A stretch of 64,000 nt of DNA from GCA-2684655 sp045105235. GTDB taxonomy: Bacteria > Planctomycetota > UBA1135 > UBA2386. The DNA lies in NCBI GenBank assembly GCA_045105235.1, contig JBGCDH010000076.1, positions 23,262 through 87,261 of the forward strand. Reading direction: 5' to 3'. Below, in pieces: positions 8,723 through 15,660 of the stretch. How positions within the stretch are numbered: the stretch's first letter is position 1; each line of letters begins with the position of its first letter. A program made the position numbers and the translations under genes. The notes beneath the pieces were generated by a model. It did not search any database. It was not told where the DNA came from and worked only from the letters and a program-made list of their open reading frames with translations.

Positions 8723-8747
8723 TCTAGCGCTGGACAGTTGATCCAGC
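8710..8747 (+). repeat. 19-bp tandem duplication at the 3' end of hpf
   Basis: The 15-mer GCTGGACAGTTGATC occurs at 8710-8724 and 8729-8743 with a 19-bp period. The second copy forms a GCTGGA/TCCAGC hairpin with a seven-base loop; the first copy does so with one mismatch and contains the hpf stop codon. No T-tract follows. Confidence 0.7.
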
Positions 8748-9088
8748 GGTAGTCTGGTGATCTGGCGCTCGTTTCGTTGGGCGCTCGTCCAGTTAGGCGA
8801 TAGCCGGGCCGTCGTGGTCAGTCTGCGGCCGCCCGCCGACCTGCCCGCGCGGCATGCGGCCGGCAGTTTGCTCGGTTGGCAATCGGGCCAGCGGTCTGCG
8901 GTTTGGCAGGCTTGGTCTGCGCGTTCCGACGGAATCCACGAAAGACTTTGTTCGCCCCGTTTTGGGGGGGCGTGCGTGCGCGTTTCGCTGCTCGCATGGG
9001 CGAATCGGCCCCGATCCGGTCTAGAAGCTGCTGCCAATACCGGCGAACCGTTGCGTCGACGCGGAGCTTTCCCCACACTCCTCGCCCA
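8748..9088. other. Intergenic stretch between hpf and the EIIA gene; no gene seen
   Basis: About 340 bases with no convincing coding region on either strand. It includes a G-run (GGGGGGG near 8965) and a TCTAGAAG segment near 9019 that could be a -10 element, but no matching -35 is evident. It may hold the promoter for the EIIA-HPr pair. Confidence 0.4.
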
Positions 9089-9553
9089 ATGATTCGCAAC
9101 CTTGTCCAGGATGCCGCTGTGATCGGCCAGGTCGAAGGCTCGACCAAAGAAGCAGCGCTGAAAGAGCTGCTCGCCGCTGCTCAGTCCGTCGGCGCCTTTG
9201 ACGAGTCCGCTCGCAAAGCGCTTTCCAAGCGGCTGTCCGATCGTGAGGCGATCGGCTCTACCGGTCTCGGCAACAGCGTCGCCGTGCCTCACGTGAAGGG
9301 CGAGAGCGTCGAAAAGACCACCCTCGTCGTGGCTCGCTGCCGACAAGGCCTCGAGTGGCAAGCCATTGACGGACGGCCGGTTCACGTGCTGTTTTTGCTG
9401 GTCTCGCCGACCGGCGAGCCCGAGAGCCACCTACAGTGCCTTCGTTGGATTGCAGGGCTGGCGCGCAACGCAGACTTTCGCCGCTTTCTGCTCGACGCCG
9501 ATAGCGATGATGCGATCCGAGATCTTCTGCTCGAAATGGGCAGCGAGGAGTAG
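9089..9553 (+). CDS. ptsN: PTS EIIA domain protein (PtsN / fructose-type EIIA)
   Basis: Single-domain EIIA of the fructose/nitrogen family, 154 residues. The expected phospho-accepting His is His68 in NSVAVPHVKG, and SHLQCLRWIAGL matches the conserved core. ATG 9089 begins at the fold boundary (MIRNLV); the open frame upstream has no similarity to it. As HPr follows and no EIIC/EIIB membrane component is nearby, it is probably a regulatory EIIA(Ntr)-type protein rather than a sugar importer. Confidence 0.85.
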   Translation: MIRNLVQDAAVIGQVEGSTKEAALKELLAAAQSVGAFDESARKALSKRLSDREAIGSTGLGNSVAVPHVKGESVEKTTLVVARCRQGLEWQAIDGRPVHVLFLLVSPTGEPESHLQCLRWIAGLARNADFRRFLLDADSDDAIRDLLLEMGSEE

Positions 9554-9555
9554 CC

Positions 9556-9864
9556 GTGACCGAATCCGAAAACGCTGGCGAAGAGCCGCGTACGCTGCGC
9601 GTGACTTTGCAAAACAAGCATGGTTTGCACGCACGGCCCGCCCACCTGTTTGTGCAGACGGCCAACTCGTATGCCAGCCAGCTGCGCGTTGCGCGTGCCG
9701 ATGCCGAAGGCGAGGCTCCGGTCGATGGCAAGTCGATCATGGGCATGATGATGCTCGCGGCTGAGAAGGGAGTGGAGCTGAGTCTCGAGGCCACGGGCCC
9801 GGACGCGGATGCCATGCTGCGCGCGCTGGCCGAACTGGTCGCCGCCAAGTTCGGCGAAGACTAG
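9556..9864 (+). CDS. ptsH: HPr phosphocarrier protein (or NPr)
   Basis: A 102-residue HPr. His25 in KHGLHARPA is the EI-dependent phosphorylation site and Ser60 in DGKSIMGMMMLAA corresponds to regulatory Ser46. A short acidic N-terminal extension precedes the fold. Translation starts at GTG two bases after the EIIA stop, with GAGGAG of the upstream gene as ribosome binding site, so the two are co-translated. No ptsI or hprK is in the window. Confidence 0.92.
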   Translation: MTESENAGEEPRTLRVTLQNKHGLHARPAHLFVQTANSYASQLRVARADAEGEAPVDGKSIMGMMMLAAEKGVELSLEATGPDADAMLRALAELVAAKFGED

Positions 9865-9940
9865 CGCGCTGGCCGCCGCAGAGAGGTGCTCGGCGTCGGC
9901 TCTCGGATTGAGACGCGAGACGCCACGCCACCCGGTCGAT

Positions 9941-9961
9941 GCTGACGAAGAATGCGTCAGC
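9941..9961 (+). terminator. Hairpin between ptsH and pilM
   Basis: GCTGACG (9941-9947) and CGTCAGC (9955-9961) form a perfect 7-bp stem with a seven-base loop 77 bases after the ptsH stop. No T-run follows. It marks a likely transcription-unit boundary. Confidence 0.35.
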
Positions 9962-10091
9962 GCGCGGGGCGCGGGCGCGCCGTGCTGTGAAGGATCTGCA
10001 GAGCACTTTGGCTAGGGCTCAATCCTGACCATGCCGACGGCCGATAGGGCGAATCCGTGGACATGTTCCACTGAAGAAGGAGCGCCCGTTC

Positions 10092-11114
10092 ATGCTGAAG
10101 CAGCGCAAGAGCATCGTCGGTCTCGACATCGGCAGTAGTTGTATTAAGGCCGTCGAGCTGACTCGCGAGAAGTACGACCACGTCATCACTGGTTACGCCC
10201 AGATTGACATCCACCACGAAGCGTCGCGGCAAGACGCGATCGCCGAACTGATGCAGGCGGCAAAGTTCCGCACCAAGCGCATCGCGACGGCGGTAAGCGG
10301 CAAGAACGTCGTTTTCCGCTACATCACGATGCCGGAGATGAGTGACGACAAGTTGCTCCAGGCGGTCCGGCTCGAAGCGGACAAATACATCCCTTTCGAT
10401 GTCGATGACGTCGAGATCGGCGCCGAGCGGCTGCAAACTGGCAGCGCCGACGAGAAGAGCGAAGAGATGAAGGTTCTGCTGGTTGCCGCCAAAAAGGCGA
10501 CGGTTGCAGACCACAGCCGCATGCTGACCGAGTTGGGTCTGCAGCCGGTCTCGGTTGGCGTCGATGGCTTCGCCCTCGGCAACGCCTGGGAACTCGGAGA
10601 TCTTGTCAATCCTGGCATTCAGGAGCCTGGCCGCACGGTGGCACTCGTCGACATTGGTTCGACCAAGGCGAGTATCAATATCCTGCGTGACAACATCAGC
10701 TACTTCGCTCGCGAAGTGCCGATCGGCGGGCAGGACTTGACCAACGCCGTGGTCCGCCGCTTGGGCGTCGAAGCCAACCAGGCCGAGGAGCTGAAACGGG
10801 ATCCAGGCGATCAGGGCGCCATCGTGCAAGAGGCGATTGCGCAGACCCTCGAGGACCTCGGCAACGAAGTGAACCTGTCGTTCGACTTCTTTGAGAACCA
10901 GTTTGACGGCGAGGTGCAGGAGGTCTGGTTGACCGGCGGCACGGCGCTGCTGCCGATGCTCGAAGAGAACTTCGAGAAGATCTTTGAGAAGCGCACCAAG
11001 ACCTGGAACCCCATCGAGGGGCTCAAGGTCAAGGCCGACAACGTTGACGTCGAAGCGCTCAACCAACTATCGCCTCAGCTCGCCGTTGCGGTTGGGTTGG
11101 CGGCAGCCTCCTAG
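10092..11114 (+). CDS. pilM: PilM, actin-like cytoplasmic ATPase of the type IV pilus
   Basis: PilM forms the cytoplasmic ring of the type IV pilus alignment complex and binds the N-terminal peptide of PilN. The 340-residue product has the actin-fold phosphate loops GLDIGSSCIKAVEL (N-terminus) and ALVDIGSTKASIN (about residue 185) and ends with VWLTGGTALLP and PQLAVAVGLA. AAGGAG at 10077-10082 lies nine bases before the ATG. It leads a four-gene run pilM-N-O-Q. Confidence 0.94.
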   Translation: MLKQRKSIVGLDIGSSCIKAVELTREKYDHVITGYAQIDIHHEASRQDAIAELMQAAKFRTKRIATAVSGKNVVFRYITMPEMSDDKLLQAVRLEADKYIPFDVDDVEIGAERLQTGSADEKSEEMKVLLVAAKKATVADHSRMLTELGLQPVSVGVDGFALGNAWELGDLVNPGIQEPGRTVALVDIGSTKASINILRDNISYFAREVPIGGQDLTNAVVRRLGVEANQAEELKRDPGDQGAIVQEAIAQTLEDLGNEVNLSFDFFENQFDGEVQEVWLTGGTALLPMLEENFEKIFEKRTKTWNPIEGLKVKADNVDVEALNQLSPQLAVAVGLAAAS

Positions 11115-11126
11115 GAGAACCGAGAC

Positions 11127-11735
11127 ATGATCCGCATCAATCTTCTCCCTGCCGACCTGCGTCGCGGCAATCGTTTGCCGCCGCGCGTGCTGGCGGCGGC
11201 ATTCGGCGCGGCGCTGCTGGTCAGCGCAGCGGTCGGCTGGTTTGGCCTCGTTTACTTCGGCGACCTTGCAGACAAGGAGCAGGAGCTTCAGCGGGTGTCC
11301 GTGGAGTTTACCGGGCTGAAGCCAAAGGTGACCTATCACGACGCGCTCGTTGCCAACCGCAAGGAATACGAGCTCCGCGTGCAGACCATTCAGCAAATCG
11401 GCAAGTCACGGCGCCTCTGGTCGCAGTTTGTCAACGAGCTGATCGACGTCGTCAACAACAACGGTGTGACCGAGCGCCACCTCGCGTGGTTTGACAGCAT
11501 CAACGTCAAGAGCGATCCGGCCAAGGGGGCTCGCGTCGTCGTGCCCGCCAACGTGCAGGGGGCCGATAAGTCGCTGCTGGCGAACTTCCACGAGGACATC
11601 GAGGCGGCGCCCTTCGCCGATGAGCTCAAGAAGAAGAGCGATCCGACCTGGAAGCTTGAGATCGACGAAGAGCGCATGCCGCCCGCGTTCCTCAAGTTTC
11701 CGATGCAGATGACGTTCCAGCCCCCCAAGAAGTAG
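11127..11735 (+). CDS. pilN: PilN-like type IV pilus assembly protein
   Basis: The 202-residue protein opens with MIRINLLP, the conserved PilN motif that docks onto PilM, followed by one membrane segment (about residues 22-42) and a short coiled coil (DLADKEQELQRV). The periplasmic part is unlike textbook PilN at its end, with a charged stretch ADELKKKSDPTWKLEIDEER. GGAG from the pilM stop region serves as ribosome binding site. Position between pilM and the PilO-like gene supports the name. Confidence 0.87.
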   Translation: MIRINLLPADLRRGNRLPPRVLAAAFGAALLVSAAVGWFGLVYFGDLADKEQELQRVSVEFTGLKPKVTYHDALVANRKEYELRVQTIQQIGKSRRLWSQFVNELIDVVNNNGVTERHLAWFDSINVKSDPAKGARVVVPANVQGADKSLLANFHEDIEAAPFADELKKKSDPTWKLEIDEERMPPAFLKFPMQMTFQPPKK

Positions 11736-11747
11736 AGGACGACAAAG

Positions 11748-13172
11748 ATGAGCAACTGGTCCCAAAAGAAAATGCTGCTGACGATCGGCGGCGTAGCGCT
11801 CTTTGTCTGTGCTACCGCTGGCGGTGGCGTCTACTACGCACAGGGTCTGATCGAAGAGACCGAGACGAAGGTGAAGGCGAAAAACGGCGAGATCAAGGCA
11901 GCCCGCCAGAGGATCGCCAAGGTCGCCAGCCTCGAAAAGGAGGTCGTGATCCTGCGCGAGAACCTCGGCGAATACGTCAAGATTCTTCCGGACGAGAAGG
12001 CACTCAACGAGTTCGTTCGAATGCTGAACAAGTTCGAGAAGCAGTCGGGCATCACCGGCACAGGGCTTGTGCAAAAGAACGCTCGGGGCAAGCGCGCCGT
12101 GGGGCGTTTTACGCCGATTGAATACACATACGACATGAACGCGACCCTTTGGCAGGGGTTGAAGTTCATGAACCTGATCGAGAACTACGAGCGTTTCGTC
12201 AGCATCACGGACTTCAGCTTTACGCCCGGCAAGAGCCGCCGCGGCGCCGAAGTCGTAGATGGTGAGGTCGTGCACCAGGTCCGCATCTCGATGCAGACCT
12301 ACCAGTACAACCAGCCGGCCGCGGGCAAGGAAGTGGCGGTCCCGAACTACGAGGATCGCCGCGAAGAGCTGCGCGAAGAGATCTGGAAGCGCATGCAGAT
12401 GATCCGGCTCGATCACTACGAGCACAAAGGCCAGCAGGGGCGTCGCGACATCCTTGTCGATCCGCGTGAACGCGGCGGGCTCGTCAGCGATCCCAACAAG
12501 GCCTCGACTTCCGAGCAGAAAGAGATGCTCGAGAAGTACATCGGCTCGATTGAGAAGCTCGAGAAGATGCTCGAAACGATGCGCGGCGAAGACACCACGC
12601 TGATGCAGCAGTATGCGCTGGAGAAGCGCTTCAAGGACGAGCTCGCCGAGCTGATGATCGAGACCGAAAACGACGGCGGCATGATCAGTTACCGGCCCTA
12701 CCGCTTGCGCTGGTCCAAGGAAGTCATGGAGCCGCTCGCAAGGCTCGGCAAGGAGCTCGATGGCCCTCGGCCGGGGCCGGATATCGTGGATCCCTACCTG
12801 CCGGCCGAAGAGATCCGTTCACTCATTTCGATGATGGCGGACGACTGCAACAACGGCCAGCTAGAGCAGGCGCAGCAGCGTTACGAAGAGCTGCTCGATC
12901 AGCTCAGCGTGCCGCGCGACGACGAACGCCACGCCTTGGCTGTAGAAGCCAAATCGTGGCACGTAAAAGCCAAGACCGCTTTGGACTTCAAAGATCTCGA
13001 ACTGCGTGTGCAGGGCGTTGTCGTGAGTGGCGGGGGCCGCTCGGGCGTGCTGCTGAACGGCGAGGTCTTCGAAGAAGGCGACTACGTCGCCGACGACCTG
13101 CTAGTCAAGCAGGTCGAAGAAGAGCAGGTCTGGTTCGTGTATCGCGGGCTCACGCTCGTTCGCACGATGTGA
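11748..13172 (+). CDS. pilO: PilO-like protein with long C-terminal extension ending in a PilP-like domain
   Basis: The 474-residue product is far longer than PilO (about 200). Residues 1-185 look like PilO: membrane segment near 10-30, coiled coil to about 70, then a small alpha/beta domain (LNEFVRMLNKFEKQSGITG, LKFMNLIENYERFVSI). Residues 190-415 are charged, largely helical and not recognised. The last ~57 residues (LELRVQGVVVSGGG ... VLLNGEVFEEGDYVAD ... VWFVYRGLTLV) resemble the beta domain of PilP/GspC that contacts the secretin. No separate pilP gene exists between here and pilQ, so a PilO-PilP fusion is my reading; the PilP part is inference from pattern and position. Confidence 0.75.
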   Translation: MSNWSQKKMLLTIGGVALFVCATAGGGVYYAQGLIEETETKVKAKNGEIKAARQRIAKVASLEKEVVILRENLGEYVKILPDEKALNEFVRMLNKFEKQSGITGTGLVQKNARGKRAVGRFTPIEYTYDMNATLWQGLKFMNLIENYERFVSITDFSFTPGKSRRGAEVVDGEVVHQVRISMQTYQYNQPAAGKEVAVPNYEDRREELREEIWKRMQMIRLDHYEHKGQQGRRDILVDPRERGGLVSDPNKASTSEQKEMLEKYIGSIEKLEKMLETMRGEDTTLMQQYALEKRFKDELAELMIETENDGGMISYRPYRLRWSKEVMEPLARLGKELDGPRPGPDIVDPYLPAEEIRSLISMMADDCNNGQLEQAQQRYEELLDQLSVPRDDERHALAVEAKSWHVKAKTALDFKDLELRVQGVVVSGGGRSGVLLNGEVFEEGDYVADDLLVKQVEEEQVWFVYRGLTLVRTM

Positions 13173-13313
13173 ACTTGCCGTCGACGGCGAGGGTTCCCTC
13201 AAGCCGTCGGCACCGGCAGTTCGATGTAGGAGAGACTTCGGCGTGCGCTCGGCAAAGGCGCCGTCGAAAAGCGAATCAATAGCAGGCCCCTTCTGGGGGA
13301 ACGAGGATCGACG

Positions 13314-15158
13314 ATGATGGCACTTCAGAAGGTGTTCAGTTATGTCCTGGCGACAAGCGCGATGGCGTTTGCAGTGCCGGCCCAAGAACAGGGCCAAGGA
13401 CTAGAAGAAAGGAACGAGATCACGTCACAGGCTGAGGGCGACCGCTCGAGCCGACTGACGCTGCGGCTGAAGGACCGCGATCTTCGTGATGTGGTGCAGA
13501 GCATTCGTCGCAAGACGAACGCGAACATCATCATGGATCCGGACATTGAGGCTCCGGTCACGATTGACCTGCAGGACGTGCACTGGCGCCAGGCGCTTTC
13601 GCTCGTCGCCGAGCAGGCCGGTTGCGTCGTCAACGAAGCCGAGGGTGGCGTGCTCAAGGTGGAAAAGCCGCCGCGCGTCTACTTCGCTTTCGAAGACACC
13701 GAGATCCAAAAGGTGATCGACACGATCGCCAAGATTTCGGGGGCCAACATCGTGGTCGCTCCTGAGGTTCAGGGGACGATCACGGTTCGCCTGAAGAACA
13801 TTCCTTGGCGCGATGCGCTCGACGCGGTCGTCAAGACGCTCGGGTTTGTCGTGGTCGAAGAGCAGCGCGGCATTCTTCGCGTCGTGCCAGCGGCGAACAT
13901 TGAGCAGGATCTGGAGTTTGCGGCGATCAAGCTGCGCTTCATCCGTCCTTCCTCGGTCTTTGTGCCGCTGATCACCTCGGAGTACATCCGCGACCTGCGC
14001 AACGTCATGCCGATGATGCCGGGGCAGCTGAACTTCAGCATGCTGGACACGCTGCAGAACATGGTCACGCCAAACGTGGGTTCGCTGGAGTATGTCCAGG
14101 AGACCAATGTGATCATGGTCAAGGACACCCGTCCGGTCGTCGAGCAGATCCGCCGCACGATCGAGATGATGGACGTGGAGCCGTCGCAGGTGCAGCTGGA
14201 CGTCCGCTTCGTGACGACCAGCAACGACGACTTGCTCGACATCGGCATCTCCCCCGGCGGCAACGGCTGGACCGCCAGCCTCGGGCTCGGGCAAATCCCA
14301 ACGCGGTTGCCCTTCGATCTTGGCGCCGGTGGCTGGGACGACAGCATCATCGCAAACGAGACCGGCACGGGTCCGTTCGTCGACGGCGCAAGCACGCAGA
14401 ACTTGCCGGCGGCAACGACGATTCCCAACGTCGTCTTCGGCGCGCTGAACTTCCAAGAGGTGACCGCGACGTTGCGTCTGCTGGCCCGCGACTCCCGCTC
14501 GGAGATCCTGCAGGCGCCTCAGATCACCACGATCGACAACAACACGGCGACGATCTTCGTCGGCGAGGCCGTTCGCTACGCCCAGGCGCGTGTCGAGCAG
14601 GGGCAGGCCGGTGGTCTGCTGCTGGCACTCGAAGAAGGGGATGAGTCGCCCGTCAACATTGGCTTCCAGCTGCTGGCCACGCCGCACATCGTGCCGGGCA
14701 CCGACAAGGTCATCATGGAAGTGATTCCGCAGCGCACCGCGCTGACCGGAACGGGCAGCTCTTCGATTGCTCCGGCTGGCTTCGACATCTTCGAGGTTGG
14801 TGGTGGCACCGGCGCCGGCTCCGGCAGCATCGCGCTGCCCCGCGTTGCCTCCAGCACGCTGTCGACGACGGTCCTGCTGCACAGCGGCCAGACCGCCGTG
14901 CTCGGCGGTCTGAAGACCAAGACCGAGACCGAAACCGAGGTCAAGCTGCCGCTGCTCGGCGACATCCCGGTGCTGGGCTACCTGTTCAAGAACCGGACCA
15001 AGCAGGAGACGCTGTCGACCCTGCTGGTCTTCATCACGCCGCAGATCATCCGCTCGGCCGGCGATCTCAAGGATTCGATGCAGCGTCTGCTCGAAGAGCG
15101 GATGAAGGACCACCGCTCGAACCTGGCGCAGACCAAGGAAGCAATCTTCGGGCGCTAG
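13314..15158 (+). CDS. pilQ: PilQ, outer-membrane secretin
   Basis: Type IV pilus secretin of 614 residues. A signal peptide (residues ~1-23, ending AVPAQ) is followed by two similar N0/STN-like units (RLKDRDLRDVVQSI...; FEDTEIQKVIDTIAK...), a further N domain (VEQIRRTIEMMDVEPSQVQL) and the beta-barrel secretin core with ILQAPQITTIDN, VLGGLKTKTE and PLLGDIPVLGYLFKN. GAGGA lies upstream of the double ATG (13314/13317). It makes the pore through which the pilus leaves the cell. The AMIN domains of proteobacterial PilQ are not apparent. Confidence 0.93.
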   Translation: MMALQKVFSYVLATSAMAFAVPAQEQGQGLEERNEITSQAEGDRSSRLTLRLKDRDLRDVVQSIRRKTNANIIMDPDIEAPVTIDLQDVHWRQALSLVAEQAGCVVNEAEGGVLKVEKPPRVYFAFEDTEIQKVIDTIAKISGANIVVAPEVQGTITVRLKNIPWRDALDAVVKTLGFVVVEEQRGILRVVPAANIEQDLEFAAIKLRFIRPSSVFVPLITSEYIRDLRNVMPMMPGQLNFSMLDTLQNMVTPNVGSLEYVQETNVIMVKDTRPVVEQIRRTIEMMDVEPSQVQLDVRFVTTSNDDLLDIGISPGGNGWTASLGLGQIPTRLPFDLGAGGWDDSIIANETGTGPFVDGASTQNLPAATTIPNVVFGALNFQEVTATLRLLARDSRSEILQAPQITTIDNNTATIFVGEAVRYAQARVEQGQAGGLLLALEEGDESPVNIGFQLLATPHIVPGTDKVIMEVIPQRTALTGTGSSSIAPAGFDIFEVGGGTGAGSGSIALPRVASSTLSTTVLLHSGQTAVLGGLKTKTETETEVKLPLLGDIPVLGYLFKNRTKQETLSTLLVFITPQIIRSAGDLKDSMQRLLEERMKDHRSNLAQTKEAIFGR

Positions 15159-15185
15159 TCGCCCCGGCTTGCTTTGATTTCGAAT

Positions 15186-15229
15186 CGCGGCCCCGCGGAG
15201 CCTTTGGCTCCCGGGGCCGCGTTCGTTTT
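15186..15229 (+). terminator. Strong intrinsic terminator after pilQ
   Basis: CGCGGCCCCG (15186-15195) pairs with CGGGGCCGCG (15212-15221), extended inward by GGAGCC/GGCTCC around a TTTG loop, and TTCGTTTT follows. It ends the pil operon 27 bases past the pilQ stop. Confidence 0.88.
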
Positions 15230-15660
15230 GAGGCCGCGCATTCGGCAGGGCCGAACTGGCTCGCGTGCTCCGTCCTGGCTAGACTCTGCGCGCCCGTTCG
15301 AGTGAGCGGGCCCGGTCGGCAGCCAGGGTTTGGTGACGGGAACATGCAGTTCCTGCTTCCGACAACGCTGGCTCGACGCGGCCGCGACCCCAACCTTCAC
15401 CATGTCTGTCGCAAGCTCTAGACCCAGGCCTCTGAGAACGAGGCCGCCGAGAACCAAGCCTGCCAGAAGCAGGCGGCCCGGACGGCCAGCAGCAGCCCCT
15501 CCGCGGGGCGATGCTGGCCTGAGTCGGGGCCTAGCGTTCTTCAGAGAGCAGCCCATCTTGGGTGAGATGCGGCTCGACATGGCTTTTCGTTCCCATTCGC
15601 TTGCCCGCAGCCGATCGCACCTCGCGCTCGCGCGTGGCGAGCATCAAGACAAGGACCCCC
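15230..15660. other. Intergenic leader of the RNase E/G gene; no gene seen
   Basis: About 430 bases without a convincing gene. It holds a TAGACT -10-like element at 15280-15285 (no good -35), and a degenerate 15-bp tandem array at 15413-15472. A long untranslated leader would fit RNase E, which autoregulates through its 5' UTR in E. coli; that analogy is inference. Confidence 0.4.
15413..15472. repeat. Degenerate 15-bp tandem repeat
   Basis: Units GCCTCTGAGAACGAG (15428-15442), GCCGCCGAGAACCAA (15443-15457) and GCCTGCCAGAAGCAG (15458-15472) align at period 15; a weaker fourth unit precedes at 15413. It is noncoding. Confidence 0.7.

Noticed and set aside
13425..15113. 562-codon open frame antisense to pilQ
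   Set aside because: His/Gln/Arg/Asp-rich shadow of a strong secretin gene; a GC-rich artefact.
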